64,000 nt of DNA. Source: Lepidodermella squamata (taxonomy: Eukaryota > Gastrotricha). The stretch's first letter is position 1. Every line of letters begins with the position of its first letter. The stretch lies in the NCBI GenBank assembly GCA_047495785.1, contig JBLDXI010000054.1:434001-498000 (forward strand). The letters run 5' to 3'. Both the position numbers and the translations under genes were made by a program. The notes under the pieces are model-generated. The model was not told the DNA's origin, did no database searches, and was given only the letters and a program-made list of their open reading frames with translations. Positions 51,345 through 62,246 of this stretch are shown one piece after another.

Positions 51345-53010
51345 ATGAACGCCGTATGAAGACCCGGCTGCCGATGCTGCGACCAGACAACGTTGGGCCG
51401 ATATAGAGCGATTCGTTTCCACCGATCCTGATCTTCAGCGTACCGATACCCTGCAGCTACTCGGCCCGGGTGAGTTCTCCGTCAGCCAGCGCATGGTGGC
51501 TGATGCCATCGGGCGCCTCCAGCCGTTTAAGGCGCCTGGGCTGGACGGCATCAGTCCTATATTCTACAAATGGGGCGGGCCGCTACTCGAATCGAACTCG
51601 ACGGCAAGCTACTCGAATCGATCATCGCGCGCTGGTTGGGTGGGTTCCTGGAGGATCTCAGCCTGCTGCCTGACAACCAGTACGCGTTCCGTGCTCACCG
51701 ATCCGCTCCGGACGTACCGCTGCGAATCGCGCACCGCGTCCACCTCGGCCGGTCGCGTAACCGTAAGGTCATCGTCGTCGGTGGGTCGTCGTTCCGTGTG
51801 GAGTGCCGGCCTTGCCTTCAAACTCGCCGAACTGCCACTACCTCGAAACCTGGCTGCCTGGCTTACCGATTTCCTGCGAGACCGGAAGCTTCAAGCGCGC
51901 GTCGCCGGCTTCCTCAGCCAGCAGCGGACTGTGAACTGCGGGGTACCGCAAGGGTCGCCCCTGTCGCCCCTGCTGTACATCGTGTACACTGCTGACCTTC
52001 TAACTGCGCCGACTGCCCCCGGCTGTTCCCTAGACGCCTATGCTGACGATCTCACAGTCGTCGGCGAGGGTGCGAATTTCCAGGAGGCCGAACGCTGCAC
52101 CCAGGCAGAGATCGATCGCATCTCGCATTGGGCCCGCGAGTGGCGCCAGAAGTTTAATGCGTCGAAAAGCGAAGCAATGCCGTTTGCCTGGCGCTCGTAC
52201 CAGACCCGTCTGCACCTCGGCGGCTCGATGACCCCTCAAGTTGCCGTGATTCGTGTCCTCGGCGTGCACCTTGACGCCAAGCTGACTTGGAAGTCGCACG
52301 TCGACCAGGTCATCAACCGCTGCACCCGGAACCTGTCCCAATTTCGCCGTATTGCCTGCACCCCTGGCCTCTCTCGCCGGTGGCGTCGCACCGCCTACCT
52401 CAGCCTTGTCCGCTCCGCCGCCACTTACGGCAACGTCGTGTTTTGTACCGCGCCCAAGAGGCAGCTGAAGCGGCTTGATGTGTTGCAGAACGACTGTCTG
52501 CGCAGCCTGCTAAACGTCCGCCGCGATGACCGGGTCCGTGTCTCGGAGCTGGAACGCCGCTGTGGCGTGAAGAGCCTGCCTGCCTTTTTCGAACAGACCC
52601 AGCGCCGTTATGCTGCAAATGCAGTCCGGTTCGTCCTCCCTCTTAGAGAAGAAATTGAGCGACTCCGCCTCTCCGCGAACCCGGTGCCCCGTTCCCCGCT
52701 GGCCTTGATCGCCAGCAGGCTTCCTCGGGGTCCTTTGCCCACTTTCGATGTCTGATCTTGCCGCCTCTCCCTCTCCCTCTATCCTTTGCTTTCTCTTCTC
52801 TCTACCCTTCTTCTCCCTCCCATTCTCCCTCGCTGTGTTTACGTGTCTGTCTGCCTTCGATAAATCATCCATCATCCCGCCCACTTGTGTCCACAGCGCA
52901 CTGCCGCCGGCAAGCGCATGTAATCTTGCGACCCCGCGTCGTTGATATCTTTCAATTATTTCGTCTCCCCTGTTTATATGATGTCAACGAACAATAAATA
53001 TTTGAATTTA
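51345..53010 (+). pseudogene. Non-LTR retroelement ORF2, RT to 3' end
   Basis: The best-preserved RT copy. GRLQPFKAPGLDGISPIFYK is followed by a deletion, then a frameshifted GKLLESIIARWLGGFLED. From 51820 one frame reads CGVPQGSPLSPLLYIVYTAD and DAYADDLTVVGEG (the YADD catalytic motif at about 52038-52049), then the C-terminal region to the stop at 52755. A pyrimidine-rich 3' region and an AATAAATATTTGAATT tail end near 53010. 5' truncated and frameshifted, so inactive. Confidence 0.85.
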
Positions 53011-53359
53011 GTACCTCTTTGTGACAACTCAAAACATCAAAGCATAACAATATAGCCAGGGTGCGATCTTGGATCCCCGAGCTGCCAGGGATAAAAAAAA
53101 TTTTTTTCCTGTATTTGCCAAAATTTTGGATATTTTTCACTAAAACACGCTCTAGAACCTTCAAAGATTAACAAAACAGTGGGATAAATTCTCGTTTTGT
53201 CGTCTGGCCCGGCCGAGCTGGGGGGATGATCCCCCCATCCCCCCTGAAAGTCGCACACTGAATATAGCAGCCTAACAAAGAATCACCATAAACCCAGTTG
53301 CAAAAGGCAATATTTCTTGTAATATTTTTGCTATTTGCTATAAATCATGCAATAATATA
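53011..53359. other. Spacer, no gene seen
   Basis: CCCCCCATCCCCCCTGAAAGTCGCAC at about 53231-53258 resembles the C-rich junction near 16040-16085 (GTGCGACTTTCAGGGGGGAT, opposite orientation), hinting at another shared repeat. Confidence 0.35.
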
Positions 53360-53773
53360 CCGTATATACCGGTTTAGAAGGCAGGACCGAAATACAGGGC
53401 AGTCCCATTTATAAGGCAGGGGTTAAAGGTCATTCGATCAAAATAAAGGGAAGGGCCCGAATATAGGGCAGTGCCCTTGAATGGATCAGGGCAGGAGGAG
53501 AGAAATTTCTTGGGAATGGATAGTTTCCCCTCTTAAAATCGTTCGCCGCATGTAAATTAAGCGTGATTTTCATCTACCTTGATAATTTGCATATTCGAAA
53601 ACGTGTGTGCATACGCTAATGAGCGTGAATATACACATGCAAGTGCGCGCGCCTTTGGTTGCAACAAATTATAGGGCAGGGCCCGAATAAAGGGCAGGGC
53701 TCGTTTATAAGGCAGGGGTTGCGGGTTGATTGATAAAATTATAAGGCAGAGCCTTCTAAACCGGTATATACGG
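53360..53773. mobile_element. TA-flanked MITE with CCGTATATACCGG ends
   Basis: 414 bp, terminal CCGTATATACCGGTTTAGAA and its complement, TA on both sides, interior made of AAGGCAGGG, ATAAAGGGCAGGG-like words in both orientations. Same style as 6326-6714 and 28739-29134. Confidence 0.75.
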
Positions 53774-54180
53774 TATTCGATTTCTTGCAGAAGGTTTTCG
53801 CAATCCGAGACACTTTCCATTATGTTATATTCTTAGAGTTACTTGGGTTTACAGAATTTTATCCTCAAACCTTCAACCTTCAAAATAAATCCACTCTCAC
53901 CGGAAATATTGAAACGCTAATAAACAACAGTGAAATAAATAAGTAACATAATTTGAATGAATATAACATGAATGTACTTATGAATAGGTGAATGAAAATT
54001 GTTAAATTTTCCAATATCGTCTTGAAACCTAAATTCTTAAATTCAAATTTATTTGTCCATCAGTCCGAATTGATTAAAGTCACGCGGCTAAGATTGCCAA
54101 TGAAAAGCTATTGCCAATTAAATGCCGATTACTTAAGGAGCCAGTGTAACCTTCATCGTCATCTTTTGCGAAGAGTTTCG
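53774..54180. other. Spacer, no gene seen
   Basis: AT-rich. The integrase-like frame is open from 53992, but the segment before 54181 shows no domain. Confidence 0.35.
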
Positions 54181-54790
54181 ATGAAGTTCTTAGTTTTGAC
54201 AGTCGTTCTATTTGGCATTTGTCATGCCAATAACAACAGCCAAAACAACAGCAGTCAGAAGACGAAGTTGATGAATACTCCAGGAATGTACCTTTCGTCC
54301 GAAGAGGATCGGTATCCGACAGGAATGGTCGATCGAGGCGAACGCGCCAACTTCCGCCGTTCAGCTAACCGATTCATCATCGACAATGGCATGCTTTTCT
54401 ACGTGAAACACAGGCCGAACGACGAGCAGCTGAGACTGGAGGTAGTGCGAAGTTTTGTTCAGCATCAAGAAATTCTGAAGTCAGTCCACGAGAACATCGG
54501 GTCAAGCATTCAAGGTCGAGCCATGGCTGGTCATATTGGGCGTGATAGGATGGCAGACATCATTGGCCGCCGCTACTATTGGAAGGGCACGACTCGGGAC
54601 ATCGCCGAACTTGCGAAACTTGCCCAAAGGCGAATAGCCAACGAATCAAAATCGCCCCCGAACTTCACTCGGTGCCAGTTCCGAAACAAGTATTCAAGCA
54701 GGTCGGGGTCGACATGGCTTTCCTCCCGAAAGTGAACGAATTCATTTGCATTTGCATTGTCATTGACTATGTACTTCTCCAAATGGGTGG
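54181..54790 (+). pseudogene. Integrase-like fragment behind a signal peptide
   Basis: From the Met at 54181 the frame starts with a clear signal-peptide-like segment (MKFLVLTVVLFGICHA) and an Asn/Gln/Ser-rich linker. It then enters an integrase zinc-binding region: HENIGSS, AGHIGRDRMADIIGRRYYWK, GTTRDIAEL. The expected C-x2-C (CETCPKANSQR) is in the next frame, followed by VGVDMAFLP (the first catalytic Asp region). A second shift is needed to read SKWVEAHP near 54780. The sequence ends there, replaced by a channel-gene fragment. The integrase part is of the retrotransposon or domesticated type. Secretion of such a protein makes no obvious sense, so the leader may be a chance fusion. Confidence 0.55.
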
Positions 54791-54925
54791 AGGCTCATCC
54801 CGAAGTCGTTGCAGCTGTTCGAATTCACGATGCCCGGTTTCCAGTAGCTTTCCGTAGTAGTCATTGCCCAGTAGGGCGGGATAAATCGGGTTGCGCTTTA
54901 CTTGAACGCAGCGTTTATGATACAT
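54791..54925 (-). pseudogene. Cys-loop channel fragment (subfamily A)
   Basis: 135 bases matching the antisense of A1 at 35352-35490 (CCGAAGTCGTTGCAGCTGTT, GATGCCCGGTTTCCAGTAG). It covers the YNATR to NSNSCND part of the ectodomain. Damaged and isolated between integrase and RT fragments. Confidence 0.7.
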
Positions 54926-55250
54926 CAGGCGGACGCTCTCGAGGTCCTCGCGCAGCGGCAGGACAAACTGAGCGGCTTTGGCGACATAACGGCGCTGGCA
55001 CTGTTCCAGAAACCGAGGGACACTCGGGATACGGCAACGAGATTCCAACTCCGACACGAGGACCCTGTCGTCCCGACGAATGTGGAGCATTGCACGCAGG
55101 CTATCATTTTGGATGACTGCGAGACGATTAACCGGCTGCTTCGAGGCGGTAGCCAGACAAATGGTCCCATAAGACCAGCACGAACGGACCAGAGTCAAGT
55201 AAAGGGTGCGGCGCCAGCGGCGCGACAGCCCAGGGGTGAACATGAGATGT
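54926..55250 (-). pseudogene. Non-LTR reverse transcriptase C-terminal fragment
   Basis: Encodes TPGLSRRWRRTLYLTLVRSC, ICLATASKQPVNRLAVIQND, LRAMLHIRRDDRVLVSELE and FVLPLREDLESVRL. Same family as 15641-16060 and 50100-51180. Confidence 0.75.
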
Positions 55251-55411
55251 TTAAAAAAACCTAGATTTCTGCGGCAGCGGTCAGAGATCTTGTCAACATG
55301 AACTTACCACGTCAGTTTAGATTTAAGTCAATTCGTGATAATTGCCAATGATGTCAGTAGGTCATTATCGATCGACGGACACATGTAAGAAAATGCTTAC
55401 GTAAGTATATA

Positions 55412-55586
55412 CAGTACTTATTGAATAAACCGGACAAAGAGCGCGCCACAGAAATTCGTCCGTATTATGCGAAGTCCGGATAAAGCAATGCTGTTTATAT
55501 GTAAAGTCCACGGCACGAGCTACCCGAATCCGTCCGAATTAGGCAAAGTCCGGCCTATGCAAGTCCGGACAAGCCCAAAAGTACTG
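55412..55586. mobile_element. pogo/Tigger-like MITE
   Basis: 175 bp, ends CAGTACTTAT...AAAAGTACTG, TA on both sides, subterminal ACCGGACAAA and GTCCGGACAAG. CAGT ends with TA duplication are typical of pogo-type elements. Confidence 0.65.
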
Positions 55587-55598
55587 TATTTATAAATA

Positions 55599-55769
55599 CA
55601 GTTGAACCCCGATTTCCCGTCTTCTGCGGTTCCACGAAAATCCTGACGGGAAATCTAGGTAGTTCTGCGTGTAATTGCCCTCTGCGAGTCCAAGTCGCTC
55701 CTAAATATTTACATGTCGCGATTTCCCGTCAGACGGAAAATCAGGTGACGGAAAATCGAGGTTCCACTG
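55599..55769. mobile_element. pogo/Tigger-like MITE
   Basis: 171 bp, left end CAGTTGAACCCCGATTTCCC and right end GAAAATCGAGGTTCCACTG, TA on both sides. The CAGT-AACC-CGATT terminus is the classic Tigger/pogo pattern. It sits 12 bases after the previous element. Confidence 0.75.
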
Positions 55770-55779
55770 TAAGCGTCGA

Positions 55780-55794
55780 GTAAACAAATAATTA
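55780..55794 (+). promoter_or_regulatory. Orphan copy of the GTAAACAAATAATTA motif
   Basis: Fourth copy, upstream of the channel fragment at 54791-54925, followed by CTTACTGTTTACTTAACC. The whole channel upstream block is preserved here although the gene is almost gone. Confidence 0.4.
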
Positions 55795-56817
55795 CGAGAA
55801 CTCGGGACTTACTGTTTACTTAACCCTTCTAAAAATGAAGCAACACATTTTTTGCATTGTCGATGCGCAGCTGGAGTCATCATCGAAACGCCGCAATTGA
55901 CACGTCGGTATTTATTTTTATTTCTGAGAAAAACAGCAGAAGATAACACAAATATCTTGAAGTAACAAAACCGGAGCTCTGTATTCAAAGCCTCTCAACA
56001 CAATGTAACTTCGAAGGCGCTTCGCTGTGCAACCTTGTCCCTGAATTTAAAGCTGAAAAATGTGGTCCGCTAAGTTTGGCCGAAGGTCAATGTTATATTT
56101 TCTCTTTTTGAATTTACACATTACTCGGTAGTCATTGTGAAGCTGTGTTGTTTTCCAGTTCTCAGATGTGCCAGTGCAGAAGGTGCCAGTTAGAACATCC
56201 GATCCAATTAAACAAATATTCCACGCTTCTGTGTTTATTTATTGTTTGATTCTAACAGCAATTCTGGCGCTGAGGCAAAAAAAGACAGGGGAAATTAGGT
56301 TAAAGATAAATATTAGATATTAGAACATCTCCACGCCAACGACGTCGCATCACTTCATAAGGTGTTTGGAATACTTTTAGCAAAACGGGCTATTTCTATT
56401 TTTAATACATTCATACAAAGTTTAACGGCTCTGGGACCTAGCGGCTGCACATTTTCTATTCTTTTTTTAGAGCTTCCAAACTTGGATATCATTCATGCTC
56501 TTTAAATAAATAATCGACATTGCGTGTCTTTGGCAGTCGTTTTCGCGATTCAAGGGTTAATTGATTATAAAATTAGTTCAAGGAACGAGAGACAACAATT
56601 AATTATTCACTTTACAAACAAAAGTACACAGATATAGGTGGCCGATGATGAACAGACAAAATTGGCCTATTTCATAGTTAAAATTTTAGCCGCCTTTCAC
56701 ACGTATTCACAGCGTATATGTAATACTTTCCACCGACGAATTCTGAACGACGCATCCACTCAAGTTTTCAATTAACCGGAAATCGACGAAAGCCATGCTT
56801 CACCGTTTTCGAATGAA
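55795..56817. other. Shared flank between a lost A gene and channel B2
   Basis: Repeats the 47672-48674 flank block for block with small gaps. No gene. Confidence 0.5.
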
Positions 56818-57981
56818 TCAACTTAATATTTTCTCAGTGATAGCAATCGCGAAAACCGTATCGATCGTAGCTAGTGTGCCAAAAAATACGACATCTATGA
56901 ATCGGCCTTTGCTGCAGCGGAACACACAAACCGAGATTTTTCTCGAATGTGAATCTTGCGACGCACACCACGCACACATAATAGCAGAGTAGCAGGTGGT
57001 AAGCATTGCAGAAATGATAAGACCGAATATGAGGTCAGACAGCAAGATATTAACCGGGGTTTTAGGGACATTCGCTAAAACCTGGCTCTGAGCCACGGTA
57101 AAAGCTAGAAGAACAGTCACAGAGAAACTAGCTCGATCAGGGCTGTCCGGTGGTAGAAAAGCACTCGCGAACTGAACAATCGTCAAAATAAAACACGGCG
57201 AGATTATATTCATAACATAGTAATCGTGCAAGCGGAAGAGCTCAAAGTGGAAAAATATGTTATGGTAATCATTAGCCAGAAAAGGTTCAAGAGTGAAATT
57301 TTCGCGAATCTCACCTAATTTCCAACCAGCATTCACTGAAGCGAATTTGTCTTTTTCGATGTAGCTTGTCAAGCTTTGAAGATTTACGGCTGAACTTGAT
57401 AGCCAGAGACCGATATTTATGAAGCAGGATTGCTTGTCGATTGGAAATTTCTCGAAGACCATGTCGCACAGAATCGTGAACATCCCACTGAAGGTCAGCT
57501 GAATCATTCCTTCGAATGGCATCGCATTGATGACAGGGTATACATTCGTGCTAAGTCCATAGTCATTGGCACTAAGAACATCTATTTACCTCGTAATCTG
57601 GACCGGTTGAGAAATAAATTACCTGTTTTCGTTGACAAATCCCGGTCGCCAGTAATCGTCCGTATTGGTCATTGCCCAATAATCAGGTATTTCTCTTGTA
57701 GCATTGTACCTTAGCGCTGCATTTTTCACACACTCAGAGTGAACTCTTATGTAAACCAAGCCACTCATTGTGACCGTCTCTTGAAGATCGTCGACGTTGA
57801 TCAGCTGGCCGTAGAAAAAGTGGATTTCTATCGGTTGGGGTCCAGCTGATTTATTATACTCGTTCGGGTATGTAGCGCCTGGTACAAAGTTGCACTCAGT
57901 AAGAATGAGGGTTCGGATATCATCGTCTCGACTGATACTCGAGGCTTCTGATACAAAGAGCATTAAAATATAGAAAATCAT
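56818..57981 (-). pseudogene. Cys-loop channel B2, splice acceptor shifted
   Basis: Exon 1 57981-57623 and the exon 2 homologue 57580-56818 together make 374 in-frame codons, colinear with B1. Cys-loop, four membrane segments and a short M3-M4 loop are all intact. However, the bases before exon 2 read ...aaatagA|TGTTC. The only AG lies one base too far upstream, so splicing there adds an A and gives an early stop (AGA TGT TCT TAG). Either a young pseudogene, a sequence error or use of an unseen acceptor. Otherwise the gene looks under constraint. Confidence 0.7.
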
Positions 57982-59586
57982 TTCGATTTATTGAAATTGT
58001 TTCAATACACTGTGCATGTATTTTTTGTACGAAATGATGTCAAAGCGACTCATAACAGTATCACCGGATTTTCGTCATTTCGAACGCAAATTGCAAACAG
58101 AGCGTCAATAGTGATTCCTACGCAAGCGGGAAAAATATGGCCAAAAGGTCCATCACAAAGGGCTTATTCAGTTTCTTTGTTGGCAGAATATTGTGTATCA
58201 GCAGCGCTGCAGGGTTACGTATACTTCATTATAACAACGCGTTGCAGGATATTGCCTCTGGTAGGTTCAATGTTGAGCAAATAGTAATCAGTATGAGGAT
58301 CATGCTCGAAACTATGCACCGATGAGACAGCGGCAGTGAATGCTGGATGCAAAATTTGACATTATTCTATAGCCTCTAATTCAGAGTGAAATGAGACCAA
58401 GTTAATCGAATTATATTATATATGATGAGAGACGGGGACATCCTTGCAGACCGACAATTTGAATTCCCCAAACAGGGTCCATCCTTAGCAAGGAAATGGC
58501 CAAGCACAGATGGACAGCTTTCGATACGCGACCAAGCTTTTATCGGCGAGCAAGATTCAGTCTAGAAGTGAAGCGAGAGTTCAGATATTTCCGACAATAC
58601 ATCGTTAAGTTCGCCCAGAAGTTCGTCAGGCTTCGAAACAGGTCGCTAAGCACCTCGTGACGAGTTTCCAGTTGTGAGTGGGCTGAAGATCTCGATCTAT
58701 TAAAAATAAGTTTTCATTAGACTTCCAAGTAGTTGACTAACCTGGTCGATTTCAAGCTTTTGCGAGCTCCTTGTTTCAGCTCACATACGCGTAAATACAA
58801 GGCCGGGAGGTCGTGTAGCAAAGAGTTTACAGATGTGAATTTCGAAAAGGCCCATATAATGTCGAACACGGGTTTTATGGCTTTGATCGTGATCGCTAAT
58901 GTCTCCGCGGTTTTTTCCAGCAACCATCAGCTCGAGGCGATGTGCGAGTCGATAAATCAGGTTGAGATTTTTGAATTTCTCACCAGAATGGCACCTGAAA
59001 ATACCAATAATAAGAAAAAGTAATATCATACGAAAGAAAGTTGCCTACGCCTCTCAACCGTCCATACATCGCAGCAACACCATCCGTAGCCAACGCGATC
59101 CAGTGCTACTTATTGAGATAGGACTCGACGAACCCAGCGTTCAAGGTCGTGTCAATAATGGTCCTGGCTATTGCCTCGGCATCGGTGAACATCATTTCAG
59201 GCATTCCAAGTAAGAAATTACTGGGTTCACCGTTGATGTCCATCATTGTGGTTTCCTTTGCAACCGAGGCTGATTCATCGGCCATTAGTCGCGAAGTGCA
59301 TACTCGTCATTTTTTTCTGAATGAGCAAAATAGTCGAAAAATACATCACTATGCAGATATTCACGCGGTATCACGTGGTAAAACATTAAACGCAACTAGA
59401 CATACATTTTTTCATTATGTAAATATATAAACCTTTTTAAACATGTGTAAACAGGTCCGAAATGTGAAATATCTGTATGAATCCTAACCTTGAAGTAAAT
59501 TCGCTTTTTAGTTTATTTCATAGTCTTTTACTCACTCCTTGTCACAATAATTACAGGATCACAGGATCGTCCACACCATCGCTTAA
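57982..59586. other. 1.6 kb spacer, no gene seen
   Basis: The first 130 bases match the upstream flank of B1 (CATAACAGTATCACCGGATT, CATTTCGAACGCAAA-type block). The rest, including opposing short ORFs at 58717-59029, has no recognisable domain. Confidence 0.4.
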
Positions 59587-60750
59587 TCAGCTAACAATTT
59601 TTGTGGCAATAAAAATGACAAAGACTACATCGAATGCGGCCAGAGCGCCGAAAAAAATTATATCCACGAGTCTGCTTTTGTTTGTCCGGAACACACAAAC
59701 GGATATTTTTCTCGAATACGACTCTTGCGACCCACTCCAAGCGCACGTAACTGCAGCGTAGCATGTAATAGTCATCGATGAAATGATGAGGCCGAAAATC
59801 AGATCAGACAACAAAATATTATCCGGTGTTTTGGGAACGCTTGCTAAAACCTGGCTCTGAGCCACGGTGAAAGCAAGGAGGACAGTAACAGCAAAACTAG
59901 CTCGATCAGGGCTATCAGGTGGTAGGAAAGCCCCAGCAAATTGAACAATAGTCAGCACGAAACATGGCGCGACGATGTTTAGAACATAATAATCTGGCAC
60001 TCGGATTAGCTCGAAGTGGAAAAAAATGACGTAGTAGTGAATCGTCATGAAAGGCGCAAGAAAATAATGTTGACGAGTTTCACCTACCCCCCAGCCGACA
60101 TTCACAGAGGCGAATTTGTCTTTTTCGATGTCGCTATTCAAGCTTTGAAGTGTTACGGTTGAATTAGACATCCAGAGTTCGATGTTGATAAAACAGGATT
60201 GCTTATCGATTGGAAATTTCTTGAAGACCATGTCACACATGACTGTGAACATCCCGCTGAAGGTCAGTTGAACCACGCCTTCGAATGGGAATACATTTAG
60301 GATGGAATAAACTTTCTCCATAAGTCCGTAGTCATTCGCGCTAAGAAGTAACGTTTGCCTAAACATTTGGTAAGTGTGGCAAAGTTGTTACCTGTTCACA
60401 TTCACGAATCCCGGTCGCCAATAATCGTTTGTATTAGTGATTGCCCAATATTCTGGTATATCTCTGGAAACGTTGTACTTCAATACAGCGTTTTTCACGC
60501 ATTCAGAATAAATTCTTAGGTAAACTAGGCCGTTTATTGTGACTGTCCCTTGGAGATCGTCAACGCCAATCAGTTGGCTGTACTGAAACCCGACTTCGAT
60601 CGGCTGGGGGCCAGCTGATTTGTTATACTCGTTGGGATAAGTAGCGCCTGGGACAAAGTTGCATTCAGTAAGAATTAAGGTTCGGATATCGTCGTCTCGG
60701 CTGATACTCCAGGATTCTGATATAGAGAGCATCAAAATTAAGTAAAACAT
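59587..60750 (-). CDS. Cys-loop ligand-gated ion channel B3
   Basis: Exons 60750-60392 and 60358-59587, split by a 33-nt phase-2 intron (gtaacaactttgcc...atgtttag); 376 residues. Signal peptide MFYLILMLSISESWS. Cys-loop CDMVFKKFPIDKQSC, M1 YYVLNIVAPCFVLTIVQFAG, M2 SPDRASFAVTVLLAFTV, short M3-M4 loop with YSRKISVCVFRTNKSRLVD. The 3' half (about 59700-60050) is nearly identical to B4, suggesting recent duplication or gene conversion. Confidence 0.85.
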
Positions 60751-62246
60751 TGCGGTAGATGAGCTTCAGTAATATTCGCAATAATCATCGGAATTTTCGT
60801 TTTCATGCGAATAAAAACCGACGCTATTCGGAACTATCGCGACTTACTGTTTACTTAACGCTGCTAAAAATGGATCGAACGCATTTTTTGCATTTTCGAT
60901 ACGCAGTGGGAGTCATTATCGACACGCCGGTAATTATTTTTTCTGAGAAAAAAGCAGCAGAAGATAACAGAATAATCTTGAAGTAACAAAACAGGAGCAC
61001 GTGCTATCGGCTGGTCGGAGGCGCTTCGAAGTGCAAAACCTCGTCCCTGAATCTAGGGATGAAAGATGTCAAACCTTTCATATTCCCGTTTGGCCGAAAT
61101 TCAATGTTATAAGCGAATATTCCCTCTTTTTGAATTGTTACTCGGTTGTAAGTGTGGAGCTGTTTTCCGGTCCTCAGACGTCAGGCGGAGAAACCAAATG
61201 TCCCCGTTTTTCAGCCTTCTTGTGGATTGTATCTCGAAGCTGGGGTCTCGCGACTCCCGAGAACCTCTGTACTTCGCAACCTGTCGGTAGTTTCGGCAAA
61301 ATCTCCGTTATCAACGACATACCGACGTTTCAAGCTCGGCTGAAAGCTGAGGATAAACAAACAACGAGAATTTCAACGTTCAAACCATAGCATATCACAG
61401 AAAGAAAGGTGCCAGTTAGAATATCCGATCCAATTAAACAAATATTCGACGCTTCTGTGTTTATTTATCGTTTAAGTCTAATAGCAATTATAGTGCAGGT
61501 GCAAAAAAGCAAAACACTGGGTAAAGAATGAGGCAGGGGAAACCCTAAAACCCCCTAGAAACAAGTCAAATACTTTTTCTACTGGAGATAAATAATTCGG
61601 TCATGAAAGGGTTCGCTATTTTTCCTACATCTCTTGCGTGTCTTCGGTAGTCACTTTCACGATTCAACACAAGAAAAAATATGGTCCGAATTCTGGGGAT
61701 GCATAATTGATTATTGGCAACAGCAGCAGCACACCTGCTACAGTAGCGCCGTGGGAACCCATTGTACACCTTTCCGTGAATTTCTTTTTCATTGTGCAAA
61801 GTAGGATCCGGGAGCTGAGGTGTTTTCTAGCACCCTGCCGAAGAAACCATTTTTTTCAGCCCTCATCTGGCTAAAGTCCCGGAGCTGGCGTGTCGAAACC
61901 CCAGCACCCCCGTTCTTCGCACCCTGCCTAGTTTAACATTAAGTAGAAGTGACACTGAAAAAAACGAGTTATCGATACTATGTGGAAGAGACCACATGTT
62001 ACGTTTTATATATCAGTTAGTTCTGAGACAGCTATGACGCCGTCGCCGAGGGAAGAAGCGTCCGAATTTGGCTCGGTCACGGGTCAAAAAAATGCGGCTT
62101 TCCTCGACCTACTTTACGCGGGGAAGTAAGCCCTAAAAGTGCATCATTTCAAACCAACAGCGGCAACGTTGTTCAGGTATATATCTGGTAGCATTGCACC
62201 TCCTTCGTGAATCTTCATGGTGATTTTCTCCACACCATCGCGTCAA
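60751..62246. other. 1.5 kb spacer, shared channel flank
   Basis: 60830-61000 matches the A-type upstream block (CTTACTGTTTACTTAACG and TATCGACACGCCGG) and 61390-61480 matches the B-type 3' block. This suggests an A-type gene once stood here and was deleted. GTGCGAAGTA-family repeats lie near 61165-61290 and at 61794-61922. No gene. Confidence 0.5.
61794..61922. repeat. GTGCGAAGTA-family repeat
   Basis: Begins GTGCAAAGTAGGATCCGGGA and ends CGTTCTTCGCAC. Matches 6456-6613 in order (GCTGAGGTGTTTTCTA, CGAAGAAACCA, GGAGCTGG, CCCCAGCACCCC). Confidence 0.6.

Noticed and set aside
58717-59029. Opposing ORFs of 68-96 codons
   Set aside because: They are mutual shadows, with no domain, no signal peptide and no paralogue in the window.
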